A stretch of DNA of 64,000 nucleotides from Cokeromyces recurvatus (Eukaryota > Mucoromycota > Mucoromycetes > Mucorales > Mucoraceae): positions 62,001 to 126,000 of the forward strand of contig NW_026251424.1 in the NCBI RefSeq assembly GCF_025118155.1, written 5' to 3'. The notes below the pieces were generated by a model that saw only the letters and a program-made list of their open reading frames with translations, had not been told where the DNA came from and did no database searches. A program made the translations under genes and the position numbers. Shown here piece after piece: positions 1 through 14,162 of this stretch. Position 1 is the stretch's first letter; the number at the start of each line of letters is the position of its first letter.

Positions 1-1974
1 TGGAACTGGAGAATTCATTAAATGTCGTGGTGACGTTGCTTCAGGCACTAATTTAGCTGTATTATGATTTGATGAAGTATCCACGTTTGGAATGTCCTTT
101 GCTGTTTTTTTTTTAATATTTTGTTTAGAAATGGAATCATCAAGTTGACTGTGTATATGATTAGTTGTAAGCGGTGTTACAGGTAGAGAGTTGCTTTTGG
201 TATTATTCTCCATAAAAGGATTCGGCGAAGGTAATCTGTTTTCATTCATGTATTTCGTTGGCGAATGGTTTATATTATTATTGGGTATAGTTAGCAATTC
301 AAGTGACTTTTGCTCTGTATTCATAAACATACGAGCAAGTGGTAGTGTTTCTAAATTTCGGGTATAAGTTGGCGTTGATACTCCTGAATCTATAGCTGCT
401 TCATTTTTTGAAGGTTCTTTCCTTTCTACATTTTTTTGCTTAATTGTTTTTTGTTCATTATTTTTAATTGTCTAACAATAATTAGAGAATATGATTAAAT
501 ACACCACACTATTTGGAAAAAAAGATAATAGTATAAATTTACATCAAATTCCCATCCATCTTCACTCATATTATCAAAATTAGCCAATACGTCATTCTCT
601 AAATCACTACATATTTCGTTTATTTAATTTAGATGACGATGTATGCAATATATTTATTGTTTTACCTGTCACTTATATCATTCGATATTATACTGCTACG
701 TTTTGATGCATCATCTGATTTTTTCCATTTTTCATAACGCGCAATAAGGTTTCTTAAGATCGATCTAGGCACCTTACTTACGCTTTTAATAAATCTTGAT
801 TTTAATAATTCGTCTGCATTTAATCTCTAATATGAATCAAGTTAATATTAAGTTTTTCAATCATATTGAGTCTGATCTTACATCATTAGGATGTTCTGAT
901 AAACAAGAATCCACAAATTCACGAATAGCAATTGAAAATGTATCTGGTAATCTTGGTGGTGGTGATTTTGGTATAATAGAAATAGCTCTCATAGGATCTA
1001 CATTAGCTAAAGGTGGATTACCCATAGCCATTTCATAAACTGTAATACCCAAAGACCAAATGTCAGCCTTTACGAAAAAAAAAAACGTGAGTTTGTTTAC
1101 GTGGATTTTATATGAATGTGTTCCATATGTTACCTTATAATCATATGAGGCACCTTCCCTAATAACCTCAGGAGCCATCCAGTATCTATTTTATGATTAA
1201 TACTACTAGTTTCTTACTATAGAAAAAAAAAATAAATAAAATAAAATAGATTCTTTACGGAGTGCCAACAAATGTTTGTCTTCGAAATGAATTGGCTGCT
1301 GCTACGCCAAAATCACATAGTTGTACATTTCCTTCAGCTGTTAAAAGAATATTTGCCGCTATATGATAACAGTTAGAGTTTTTATTATCATTATTATTTA
1401 GTTAAAAACCAAGTTTATGTACCTTTAATATCTCTGTGAATAATTTGATTTTTATGCAGATAGGATAGAGCTAATAAAATTTCTCGAGTAATAACTGCAA
1501 TGTATTTCTCTTCAATATTTCCTGACTTTATCTATATAAAAATATATAGTTTTTAATAATTCTCACAAAAAAAAAAAAAAAAAAAAAAAAAGAGTATTTA
1601 CTATAGTTCGAACACTTCCACCAGCAGCATAATCCATAATAATCCATAATTTTGTACCATTTAAAAAACATCCATAATAAGGTGTAATATTTTGAGAACG
1701 GGCATGTGTTAATTGAGATAGTAATGAAATTTCCCGTTGAATGTCATCTACATCATCTTCTTCAGTATCCAAATTTAATATCTTTATAGCAATTACTTTA
1801 TTCGTCTGTGTATTTATTCTATTTAATTTAAACAATTTAGCATTAATGTTTATTTGAATGACAAAAAAAAAAAGTTTTTGAATACCCCATATAAACTGAA
1901 CCATAAGCACCTTTTCCAACTTTTTTTAACTTTTTATATAATTTTGTGACAGATACAGTCTGATTAGAAGTCAT
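1..1974 (-). CDS. GCK-III / Ste20-type Ser/Thr protein kinase (3' end cut by window edge)
   Basis: Cytosolic protein kinase of the germinal-centre-kinase III branch (MST3/4, fungal Nak1/Sid1/Kic1-like), which in fungi acts in polarity, septation or MOR/SIN-type signalling. The start is the ATG at 1974-1972. Exons joined across short GT-AG introns give, in order: a glycine loop [11 protein letters not shown], the VAIK-type lysine in KVIAIKIL, the catalytic loop HRDIKAANIL, the [10 protein letters not shown] metal motif, and WMAPEVI, typical of the Ste20 group. The catalytic domain is N-terminal. After it comes a Ser/Thr/Asn-rich tail, open to base 1 with no stop, so the C-terminus lies outside the window. 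One intron near 1564-1605 contains a long A/T homopolymer. Kinase identity is secure; the choice among GCK-III orthologues is inference. Confidence 0.9.
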
Positions 1975-2647
1975 TGAACATTCAATCAAATGAAATGATA
2001 AATAAACAAACAAACAAACAAAACAGAAATAAGAAAATAGGTTACATTCTGTAAGTAATTGTGACCTGCTTTTTTTTCTCTCTCTATCTCTCTATTACAG
2101 AATATTTAATGTAAACAAGGATTATAGTAAATTCCACTACACTTGAAAAATAAAAAAATAAAACTAAGCATCTTTATTTGTGTAAAATGCAACAATAATA
2201 AATTTTATTCAAGCATATATCAATTAAAACATCAATCTTATAATTGCCTTTAAATGAATTAATAATTTTTCAAAAATAAAGAGATATCGTTAGAATTATA
2301 AAAAAAAAGTCTACTCCATTTAGACACTTAAAACGGTTAAAAAAGTCTTATAAATGAATGGTATTAACAACGTAATAAAAAATAGTCCATCTTATTCTTC
2401 TGAAAATACATCTCATTGACCAACTTCACTTGGTTGTTGTAATCTAAAGAGACTTCATTTCTTATAGAGACTCAGACTTATTAAACCCTTTTAGTTAATA
2501 TATTTGTCGGAAATTTGCTTAATTCTATTTTGAAAATGCGCGAATAATAATGATGTACATGATAACGATTAAAATAATGGTTTATTTTTAATTATATTTA
2601 TTTATTTTTTTCCTTTTCTTTTCCTTTTATTTTCTTCTATCCAACAA
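1975..2647. other. Divergent intergenic region between kinase and paladin-like gene
   Basis: This AT-rich stretch lies between two divergently transcribed genes and must hold both promoters. It contains a CT-rich tract near 2070-2096 and short A-runs. No further coding, RNA or repeat signal was recognised. Confidence 0.5.
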
Positions 2648-5600
2648 ATGTCAGATTTATCTCCAAAAGAAGATAACCAGTTTAATTTAACTGAATCCAA
2701 TCCTTCACTACAACAGGATGAAGACTCGCCTCTACGTTCATTAAAAAGAAAATTATCACAAGAGGACCAAGTAATTAAGCAAAGTCGTTTCGTACCTTCT
2801 CGACTGTAAAATTTGATATATTTTTTCGTTAAAAAACAAAAAAAAAAAAAAGCTATCAAATGATATTTATTATCTTTTATTTTTTTTTAGTAAAGATACT
2901 TTACGACATAATTTGGTGTTTTCTTCTTTACCTGTTTCTCGTTCAAATACACCTCCTGTAGACGAATCAAGGCCTTCAACACCTTTAACTCAAGCTGTTG
3001 AATCTCAAGACCCACGTTATTTATTAAACATCGTTAAAAACTTAATGCGCACTCGTCATGGAAGCGTCTTGACTAGAAATACAATATTAAAAATGGATCA
3101 TTTTGAAAAAGGTTTCTTTTCTTTTCTTTTTTTCATTTACATAAATTCTATATAAATAACTGTAGTCGAATCTTTACTTTATTCATAGGCATGAATACCA
3201 AACTAGATTTTCATCTTCAGGGTGCACCTAATTTTCGTATAGCAGAACTTGATGTTTACGGTGTAGCACAACCTACTGTAAAGTTCTATATTCATGCTGA
3301 ATGATATTGACTCTAAACACTAATAATTCCTTTTAATTCGCTATAGACCATTGGTTTGTCTACTGTACTCGCACTATTAAACTGTCATCCAAATAGTAAT
3401 GTAAAAGCTTCATGTACTTGGTAAATAAAGAATAAATAAGGAAAGAAAAAGAAATAAATATTAACAGCATAATAATTAGGTTTTTAACACGTGAAGAACC
3501 ATTAAGTAAGTTTATTCTTCCTTTTTTTTTTTTCTGTAATGAATATTTATTAATAATCATGTTATTATAGTCTATTTGAATGGAAACCCTTATGTTTTAC
3601 GTAATTATGCCGATCCATTACAAAATATGGCTGCATTTTTGGGCATTAATACAAGTCGCCTCGAAAAATTAGAAGAAAGATTAAAGCAGGATGTTATTAA
3701 AGAGGCAAAGACGATGGGAGGCCTTATTCTTGTTCATCAAGAACTTGGTAAACCTATTTTTTTTTAACAAATGTCTATTCATTATTTTAATTTTTTTTTT
3801 CTATTTTTTTTTTCCTTTTTTAAGCTGATGGTACCATTGTTCCATGCTTTATTGCCGCTGACCAAGTTCAAACTCCTAAAGAATGTAATACAATTTCTTC
3901 CCCCCCCAAAAAAAAAATAGTAAATTGATCAAATTTATATAGTGTTCGAGGAGTTCCAGAAACTTAATTATAGGTTGAAATACTTTCGTATACCCATTTG
4001 TCCTGAACAAGCTCCAGAAGATAATTACTTTGATGAATATGTACGTATTATCAAGTCATTAAAGCCTACCGACCCGTTGATATTCAATTGTGGTATGGGT
4101 GTAGTAAGAAGTAAGTAGAACAATTGTAAAATATATATTTATATACATGTATACATATAAAAAGGCTCTAAATTGATATAAACAAAATATTAATGATAAA
4201 AAGCTACTGTTGGTATTGTGATTGCTCAAATTATTAGACGTACACAATTACTTGAATTAAATGCTCCTGATCCTTTTCCAATTTCTGGTTACAATTATAC
4301 AGACATGTCAAGTGTAAATACTTCTAGTAAAGTATCATCCTTAAAAGCTTTGACCTCAGATTTAGTAAAAGGCTGGGAAGAAGTAGACACTATTCAATTT
4401 CAAAATCATGCTTTGTTACGATTAGTTTACATCTTAGAACAGGGTAAGTAATAAAAAAAAAGTAAGAGGGGGATATATACTTGTACAAGTTGCTCATTTT
4501 TTATTTAGGGTTAAATTCAAAGATGTCACCTAGATCAGCTATTGAATGGGCACTCGAACGAGGAAGTCTAATTGAAAATCTAAAGGAAGCTATTATGGGT
4601 AACTACAATGTGATTACATCACTTACTGCTGTATTAGATAGCGGTGATTTTAGCAAAAAAATGTTAGATGAAATAATTGATAAATGTAAAGTTAAAAGAA
4701 AAAAAAAGAATATAAATCAATGATAGTGTAGTAATGAATATAATTTGTATTGTAGCTGATGCCGTTATTAATCTTCGGGAAGATATTTTAATGAATCGTA
4801 TTAAGCAAACAACGCAACAATCTTCAGGTCATGAATCAAAGAATAGCTATATATTTAAAGCTGCTGCTGGACTTCAACGATATTATTCTTTATTATGTTT
4901 TGCTGCTTATATCAATGAGTCTCCAGATACAAACTTTAATACTAAATTTTCGGATTGGTTAAAATCAAGAACTGAAATTTTTACAATGTTACAAACGATA
5001 CGACGCAAGAGTCCCAAGCTTTATTTATTTAGACCCGTGGAAGACTTGCATCGTTTGTCACATACTAGTATTTACAGTGCCTCTCTTGACTCACATTATC
5101 GTCACCACGCACTTGGATTTGGTCCTGGCATGTTTGAAATGACAGGAGTAGGCAGTCAACTTGGATCTATTGCACCAGAGCTAGAAGAATTTATTTTGAA
5201 GGTATAAAAAAATAAAAAATAAAAAAATAAAAAAAAAACAGAAGACATAATCACCTTAACTATAACATACATTCATAGTCACGCACAGGTCTTGTACTTA
5301 CTTCACAAACAATCCTAAAAATTGATTTCTGGAGTGCAGCAAGCCAACTTGATGTTGAAGAGTATAATCAGCTGCAAAAGTATCCTACACCTGGGGATGT
5401 AAATACAGAAGAAGATGATTGTGCCAACACAATGAAACGACCTCAACGACATCATGTTTTCTTTGTAGAAGGTGGATCTAACTTTAGACGTATAAAGCAT
5501 ACACATATCTATGGTATTGCTCAGCCAACTGTGGACGGCCTTCGAACTGTACTTCGTCGATTACTGACAGATCAACCCAAGAATGAAAAGATACAATGGA

Positions 5601-8273
5601 TTAATCTTCGTGAAGAGCCTATCATCTATATCAATGGTATCCCTTATGTCCTTCGTGATCGTTACTTTACGCTTCGTAACATAAAGGTCTACAAAGGTAT
5701 TACGGGATCACGTTTAGAACAATTAGAAGATCGGTTGAAACAAGATGTCCTTCGTGAAATTAATAATTATGACGGTCGTATCTTATTGCATGGTGAAGAC
5801 AATGATGGAAATGTTTTAGCTGCTTGGGAAGACGTTGATGTGAATGACGTGATGACAGTACGCGAAGTGATGGAATCTGTAGCTGCGGAAGTTGCTGAGG
5901 AATTTGATAGTGGTTATAGTAGTAGCGATTTTTCGGAAGCCATTTCTAAAAAAAACTACAAAAATATACTTGATTATCATAGAGTCCCTATTACAGCAGA
6001 AAAGGCTCCCGAGTGGTGTGATTTTGATGATATTCGTAATCTTGTTACAAGTACTGACTTGTCCAAAACGGCATTGATTATGTAATTATAGGATATATAT
6101 ATATATATATGTATATATATTAAAGTAAAGAGTATAATAGATACTAATTTACTTTTTTTTTATTTAATAGGAATTGTCAAGTGGGTTTAGGAAGATCTAC
6201 TTTGGGCACCATTATCGCCACACTTGTCACTCGCTGGATTAAACCTACTAGTCATACGTGTCGTGATAATAGCTATCGCAATAAATGCAAATATTTGAAT
6301 TATCAAATTATAAACAGCTTATTACGTGTAATTAAGAATGGGCTAGAAGTTAAGCATCTTGTTGACGATGTTATTGATACTTGTGGTGCTTTTCTTAACT
6401 TACGTGAGATGATTGAATCAGAACATATCAAGTTTGAAAATGAAAATGATGAGGCCAAAAAGAAAGTTCATATCAAACGTGGCATTGCTGCATTACATCG
6501 TTATTTTGTTCTTTTATGCTTTGAGGCCTATTTAGAGTCAACATCACCTGAATCGATGTCTGATACAGAAACATTCGAGTCTTGGCTAAACAGGCATTCA
6601 GAAATTGGTACCTTATTAGCTGAATTCAACGATCTTAATGAAGGTCTTATTGTTCCTGTTGAAAAATCAATTGGTGATGGTGTAGCTCTTTCGAGTGAAA
6701 TCATGAGTGTTGTGGCTAAACGTCATGGCCAAGTATTAGCTCAACAAACAATTATGAAACATGATGCTTTTCCTGGATGTCAGAAGATGAGTTTAAAGGA
6801 AAAGATTGAGGGTGCTTATAACTTTAGACGTGTCCCAGTGAAAGATGTCAAATCATCAGTAAAAGAACCCAACAAAGCGGCTGATGTGAGTGGTTTAGCT
6901 GCTGATCTGGAAAGAAGTGATGATGAGCAGTTAACGCCTCCTTATATTTGTGGTTGCGCAATGCCTTCAAAGGATGCGATTAGGGCTGTTCTTAAATCAA
7001 TGAATGCTGGTCCTGGTGGTAAAAGAAAGGTACTTTGGACATGTCTAAGAGAAGAGCCTGTACTCTATGTAAATAAACAACCTTATGTTCTTCGTTTATT
7101 CCAAGAGCCTTTGAAAAATTTGGAATCAACTGGTATTATAACTGAACGAGTTGAGTTGATGGAAGACCGTATGAAACTCGATGCACTTAATGAATGGAAA
7201 GAATACGAAGGCCGTTTATTGTTACATGATGAAAAACCTAATGACAAAGGAGAATATAAATTGATGGTAAGTATATTAACAAAGTTTTTTTTTCTTTTTA
7301 AAAAAAAAAAAATCTTGTTTAACCTTTTTTATTGTAGGGTATGTGGGAGACAATCAATAGAGAGGATATTGAAACACCCAAAGAAACTTTTCAATCTATT
7401 ATAGATGAAGGCTATCAAGTTGATTATCTTAGAATTCCAATGTAAGTATTTTTTTTTTGACAGAAAAATGATTAACATAAATTCCAATAGTACGGATGAA
7501 CAAGCGCCTATTCCTGATGTGTTTGATCAATTAATTCGTAGAACAAAGAATGCAAATACTGGAGTTGATGTCTTATACAATTGCCAGATGGGGTATTCTA
7601 TTTTGTGTTCTTATGTAAAGCTTTTCTAATTTTTTTCTTATTATTTGTTTTGATTTATAGCCGAGGTCGTACAACTACGGGTATGGTTACAGCTTGTTTA
7701 ACCGCAATGGTGATGAACAATGAGAATTTGCTTGTCAATGAATCGGGCATTATTGTATTTGACTCGCTTAATAAACTTAATGATGAAAAAAGTCTTACAT
7801 ATAATAGTGAAAATGAAGAATCAATGGAAGAAAGTTATCATAATGGAGAGTTTAAAATCATTCTTCAACTTATCAGCGTATTAACCTATGGTAAGCTTGC
7901 AAAATGTCTAACAGATAAAGCAATCAACATGTGCGATCACATGCAAAATCTTCGAAAGGCTATTTATGACTATAAATTACGAATGGACGCTATTGAAGAT
8001 CGGAAATCGAAACAATATAAAGCTATTAGAGAAGTCGCTTTGAATTATTTGATCCGATACTTTTATTTGATTGTATTTGCTAATTATCTGTTAGAACAAC
8101 TAGCATTCTCAAAATTAGAAAAACAAATGAATAGCAATGAGGGAAATCATGAAGAAGAAGGAGAAGCCATTTGTGATGATGGCATGGATAAAGCAGCGAC
8201 TTTTAAGCAATGGCTAGATAATAGAAGGGAAATTACTAATATTTTAAAATTACAGTCTATAGAGTTTGATTAA
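2648..8273 (+). CDS. Paladin-like protein with three tandem PTP-like phytase/phosphatase domains
   Basis: Sixteen exons can be placed (2648-2805, 2891-3111, 3189-3277, 3347-3420, 3480-3505, 3571-3747, 3825-3884, 3943-4110, 4204-4443, 4509-4685, 4756-5201, 5279-6081, 6171-7266, 7338-7441, 7491-7592, 7661-8273). Their sum is divisible by three and gives about 1517 residues. The protein has three repeats. Each begins with a W..LREEP..Y.N..PYVLR block and leads to a CX5R loop: CGMGVVR (repeat 1, near 4088), CQVGLGR (repeat 2, exon junction at 6171) and CQMGRGR (repeat 3, junction at 7592/7661). This architecture matches paladin (PALD1) and the PTP-like phytase (inositol hexakisphosphate) family. 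Animal paladin has been linked to phosphoinositide dephosphorylation; activity here is unproven. All three loops keep Cys and Arg. The repeat count is higher than I expect for animal paladin. Confidence 0.88.
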
Positions 8274-8360
8274 CTAGTTTTCCAAAATAAATAAATAAAA
8301 TATGGTTTGAATTGCAGCATTTTTCTCCAGAATTATAAGAATAATAGAATTGTCTTTACA

Positions 8361-8400
<40 letters not shown>

Positions 8401-11355
8401 TTATAATTATCGCTTGAGTGTGTGAAAAAAGAATGAAAAAGAACATATTAATATGATGCAGTTATGATGAAGGGCCTTCCATATATTTCACTTTTTTTTT
8501 GAAGTGAAACCTCAAAGGAAAGGTCATCATTATACATCAAACTTTAATGTAATGCTCGGAAATCCCTTACCCTTGTGTTATCTTTTGAATATCGTAAACT
8601 GGATAATATTTTTGACCGCTACAGGTACATGGATACCTGTAATACGTTTAAATATGATTTTTATTTATTTGATCTTTTTTAGGAAACACTAATAAATGGG
8701 GATAGTATTTTACTTGCTTGAGTTGAATCATCAAGGAACAGAGTGGTGGTTGCTACTATTTTTTTTTTTTTTTTTTGGATCAAAAATAAAAAAAAGATAC
8801 TATTTATGAGTGGGAGAGGAGGAGGGGAGTCTTTGAGCTAATTATGACAGCAATCAAAGCAAATCTTTATAATAATATAAGTAACTGGGTTCGAAGAGAA
8901 TGGTATAAATGACATGTTATCAATATACTAAGAGAAGGCATACATAAAATTCATTCTTTCTGCGCCAAATTGGTACAAATCATTTGGCAATATTACTTAT
9001 TTTTATATATAATACATATTCTTCACTGTAACTTTGAATTTTAGATTGAAGGTTACGTTGTATTTAGTATTTCAAAATAACCATTAAATACAAAATAGTC
9101 CTTCTAAGTCTTTAATTAATAATTATATAGATCAAAAGAGCTTCCAATTTAACCTTATTTCAAACGATAAAAAAAACGTGTTTACTATTTAATAGGCTAT
9201 GGTATAAATTAACACTATTTAACTTCATACATAATCATGTATATATATATACATGTATACGCATACGTTAAGATGACTTCAGTTATAAGTAATAATCTTG
9301 AATATATGTAATCAATTGTTAATAAAATCATCTGAAAAGTTACTGTTATTAGCATACGTATGTTGATAGAAAGACGTGAAGTACGAATTAGTAAAACTGA
9401 TTATCACGCCTTGCCTTATTCCTAGAGTATTCATTGTCATAGAAAAAAAATAATTGTATCAGCAATTACGTTATGATTTACGCCCTTTATCTAATTCTAT
9501 AACAGCTCAATGAAGTGCTTCAAAAAAATCATATATTTTAAAGCGTATAATAAAGTAATTGAATTAGTTTTGTTTTATTTTGATTTTTTGTTCGTTTAGC
9601 GACAATGTAAAGTTTCATGTTACATACAGCTGTCAATTTCCTGGCAAAGTTATAAACTCTAAAACTGATATATATAAATATATATATAAAAAAAAAGGTT
9701 TGAATTATAATAGTTTAAATGCAGAATGATCCCCAAGTAATTGGTTTCTATGCGCTGAATTATTTGAACAAGCCCAAGCTTAATTTCTTACCTTCTATCT
9801 GTATGCAGTATCTTATTCAGATCAATCTTGCACTATTTTGACTTGATTACACATAACTTTCATTAGCCTACATATATTACAGAATGAAAGACTTCAATAG
9901 AGTTGTTGATCTTCTTTAAAGTTCTTAATCAGGTAACTGACTTACAATGAATTATAAACCTTAGATAATAGAGCTTTATATATTATTATTAATTAAATTA
10001 TAAGACTTATATAAAATTTGACATCAATAGTTCTTACAGTTCCAAATGTTGAGAACACTGTAGTTTTTTTTTATGATGCAAATAAAAGAGTTATTTGAAT
10101 TAACATCAATATTGTTACATACAATAATCGTTAGTCTATTTCACTGTGTTGCTATATATTTTCGCAAAAAAAAAAAAAAGAAAAGAAAAGACACTTCATA
10201 CAGATTGTACTAATAATCAGTGTTAGAACATAATTATTAGTGTCTATTTTTTTTTTCTGTATTTTTGCATGTGTATTACAATGATTGATATGTATGCTTA
10301 AAAGAATAATTCCTAGCATTCTATAAAATCAAATGTAATTGTTTCACTGAATAAAATATTACTATACACGTCTAGTATACGTCACAAGGATCTTCTTTTA
10401 TTATTTATTTATTTACTTTAGATATACATATATTGCTTCTTATTATAAAAATAATAAGCTATTTTTGTTAATATTATATATTCTATGTTTCAAGTTCATT
10501 TCACTTCTCCTTCAACTAGATTAAACTATAGATTTTCTTTTTTTTTTTTTTTAATTCTGTTCAAACTGCTTATCTAAGATCATTTCTAATTATAGTTTCT
10601 TGTTATATACACGTATATATGTCTTTAGTTGACTTAATAGTATATCGGCTCTCTCTACCTCTCTCTCTCTCTTTCTTGTTCACGTTTATTCATTCATTAT
10701 ATATTATGTTGATTGAACTGTGAATAATACGCATTTGTATATTTTATGGTTTGAACCATGGGAAAATTGACAAACAAGTTAAAATGGAAAGATTTGATCG
10801 GACTTGAATATATTTCAATTTTTGGTAAATAAAAATCATTGGTAACTATGTGATACACGATACTGGAATTTAAAGGTACGAAAAGATAAGGTTCTTTTTG
10901 TATTCCGATGCTGTATCTTTGATCTTTGTTTATTCTCTCTTTTTCCTTCTTTTATGTACCATGTAGATACAGAATTAAGAAAAAATTATAAGGTTTTAGT
11001 AAAGAGAAGTACAATTGTATCGTTTTAATTTATTTTTTTTCTTTTGATTTATTAAAGCACAAAGTCATAAATGCTTTATTCCTTTTTATTGTGATTTAAT
11101 AATAATGCATTTCGAAATGGTAAAATGATAGCAATTACAATCTCCGATTAAATCAAAATACAAAAAGTGAGAGTACATAGACTTTTTTTTTTTTTATGAT
11201 CTGTCACCATGTATATACAAATAAGTATTTTTTTTTTAAAAAAAAAACGAGGAAATAAATAAAAAAAAGTATAAATAAGATACAAATTCTGTTTACTTTT
11301 TTTTGTTTTGTTTTGTTTTTAAAGTAAAAGTGGAATTTTAATTTAAAATCTTTAT
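8274..11355. other. 3-kb intergenic region without recognised genes
   Basis: This region is AT-rich and has stops in all frames. It holds an A37 run at 8362-8398, a palindromic TA-rich stretch near 9236-9258, CT repeats near 10655-10675 and many short homopolymers. The part next to 11356 should carry the symporter promoter. I see no RNA gene and no repeat shared with the rest of the window. Confidence 0.5.
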
Positions 11356-13124
11356 ATGTTAAAAAACTTGCGTAATAAATTTAAATCAACTGAAAAGCAA
11401 GAAGAAGAATATGATCTATATGAGTTGCCACCAGTAGAAGAAACCAAGAGTTATCCTCCTGTTATTCAGAAAATAAGTCGATCTATTTTCTATGTTTGGA
11501 ATAATTTATTAATAAAGCCATTTATGTTTATCTGGAATTGGTTCGCTTCTCGAACTAATTTGACATTTTGGATCATCACTAGTATGGTTGTTGGAATCTT
11601 GATTGGTCATTTTGCACCAGAAGGTGCTGTTCAATTGAAACCCCTGGGTGATGCTTTTATTCGTATGATTAAAATTATAGAAACCCCCCTTATCTTTAGT
11701 ACCTTAGTTGTCGGTATTGCTGGTCATGGCGATGATGTTGGTAAAGTAGGAAGATTAGCTGTTAAAACTATTATTGTAAGTAGTAAATTAAAATGACAAA
11801 AATTATTACATTTGTAATATTCATATACACCTATTTTTTTTTTTTGGTAAACAAGTATTTCGAAATTGTTACTACATTTGCTTTAGCTGTTGGTTTAATT
11901 ATGGCAAATCTCATTAAACCTGGAAAAGGTGTTACTTTATTTGGTGATACAAGTGAAGTAGCTAGTTTAGCTGAAAAAGGCTCACATATTACTTGGTACG
12001 GTGAATTAGAAATGATTATTCCTGAAAACTTTTTCGTTGCTGCTTTAAAAAATGAAATCTTGGGTGTTGTATTTTGTGCTGCTATGTTTTCATGTGCAAT
12101 GATGCAAGCAGATAAGACATCAAAAGACTTTATGCTTCGAATCAATAGTTCTTTATCTTTAATTATGTTTAGATTTGTTGGATTAGTCATGAATTGTAAG
12201 TAATTATAAAATTTGAAAATTGAATACATAAATAAATAATTAACAATAATAATAATAAAAAAAGATGCTCCTATCGGTATTGGTGCAGCATTAGCAGCAG
12301 CTATCGGTAAAAATGGTATTGAAATTCTTGCTAATCTTGGTAAATTAATCGGTTCATTATACGCATCACTTGCTATCTTTGTCGCCATCATCCTGGTCCC
12401 TGTCATGTTCGTTGTACGTGTCCCTATAATAGGCTTTTTTAAAGCAGCTTTGCCAGCTTGGTTAATCGCTTTTAGTTCTGCCTCTAGTGAATCGGCTTTA
12501 CCAAGAGCTATGGAAAGTATGAGAAAATTTGGTTGTCCTAGTTCTTTAGTAGCCTTCGTTATTCCATGTGGTTATTCATTTAATTTGGATGGAACAACAT
12601 TATACCTCGCTCTCGCTAGTATCTTTGCTGCACAGGCTGGTGATATAAATCTTCCAATTGGTACTCAACTTTCTATCATGGGTACATTGATGTTATCATC
12701 TAAAGGTGTTGCAGCTATTCCTCGTGCTTCCTTAGTTATCTTGGCCGCTACTGTAACCCAGTATGGATTACCTAATGAAGCTATTCCTATGATCATGGGT
12801 GTTGACGCTATCATGGATATGGCACGTACTTCAATTAATGTCTTTGGTAACTGTTTAGGTTGTTGTGTCATGGCACGTATTGAAGGCTCCTTTCGTAGTA
12901 CAGAATGGAGAGAAGAAGAAATTGAAAGACGTCGCACGCTTCAAGTAGAGAAAGAACGTCGGGAACGTCAAATGGATGGTGTCTCTGAAGATATCGCGCT
13001 TAATGATAATAAATCTGAGCAAATTCAGCATAATGAAAATGTTCATGTTGTTGTTCATGATGCTTGTTCTGTTTCTGAGAAGAGCTTTGGAATCACTACA
13101 TTACCTAATAATCATAAGCAATAA
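11356..13124 (+). CDS. Dicarboxylate/amino-acid:cation symporter (SLC1/DAACS family)
   Basis: Membrane symporter of the GltPh/EAAT/DctA fold that couples uptake of acidic amino acids or C4-dicarboxylates to cations. Three exons (11356-11775, 11856-12195, 12265-13124) sum to 539 residues. Family signatures: a TIIYFEIVTT segment at the first junction, YAPIGIG at the second, the re-entrant loop SSASSESALP, the NLDGT motif, a second re-entrant loop around LSSKGVAAIP, and MARTSINVFGN in the last transmembrane helix. The N-terminus is an acidic, tyrosine-rich cytosolic segment. The C-terminus is charged (Arg/Glu-rich) and His/Val-rich. The final motif ends in Asn (VFGN) where Na+-coupled GltPh/EAAT proteins have Asp. 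DctA-type carriers also have Asn there, so a dicarboxylate substrate is plausible but inferred. Confidence 0.92.
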
Positions 13125-14162
13125 TATATATGATACATGTACACTATTTTCTGTATTATAATTCTATTCCTTTTTTTTTATTATTTTATTTTTTACAATG
13201 TAAATAAATATATACTAGTTTTTTTTTCTTATGGGAACATATGTGCTTATCAATAGTAGCTTATTATTACAGGCCACCAATTATTAAATTAAAAAATAGG
13301 ATTAGAATGAGTAATTCTATTACTAACTAACTATACTGTATTATATAAAATAATTTGATTTGTCTACTATAAGCTTAGAATTTGATGAGACACAAAATGA
13401 TTTCATAGTATGTCTTCTAAAACTAGTTAGTACTTGGATCAGCAACATTACTCAAATAATAGTAGTAGTCTTTAGAAGAAGAGAAGGCATTCATACTATG
13501 TTATTTTACCATCTCTATAATAATTAGTTGACATTAAAAAGGCGACAACGTGATGTTACATAAAACTTGATTAGTATTGGATTTGATATACCAATGAAAT
13601 TTAGTGTAATCATATAATTGAATAAACTTTATATTACTCACCTCAAATAATCTGGGGGGGAGGGAAGACTCAGTTTAGAAAAAGTATATAAAACCTTATT
13701 AACCCCAGATAATTTTATTTTAATGAATGGTATCACGAAGTCTTTAACTTTATTTCGGCTTTCTAATTATAGCAAGAAGGTAGTACACTTCATTCATACA
13801 ATTCTGAATTTAAAGATACATTCTCTGTAGATACATATGAAAGAAATTTAACTGTATAATGGGACTTTGCTCAATTATCATTAAGAAGAAGAAAAAAAGG
13901 AATTGGCTTGGGGGTGTTTTTTTCTTTGAATATACTGCATCTTTCATGAACAAAAAAAATAAAGAGATAGAGAAATGATGGAGATAATAAATTTTTCATC
14001 AAAAATTCGTAAAGTTTATTATTCATAAATTACTCCAATATGAGAGAATTGTATAGTAATAAAGGAATTGATCAGATTAAAAAATAAAATAAGAATAGCT
14101 TTATTGTAGTTTACTTTTTTTTTAGATACAAAATTAACTATGCATATATGAATGAAAAAGAA
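13125..14162. other. Convergent intergenic region
   Basis: This stretch lies between the 3' ends of the symporter and the golgin gene. It is AT-rich, with a short GGGGGG run near 13654 and several A/T runs. No gene, RNA or repeat was recognised. Confidence 0.45.

Noticed and set aside
8504..8692. Plus-strand 62-codon ORF
   Set aside because: AT-rich random ORF without motif, splice partner or promoter signal.
8880..8910. GGGTTCGAAG as a tRNA T-arm
   Set aside because: No matching stem, acceptor or D-arm nearby; no tRNA cloverleaf could be built.
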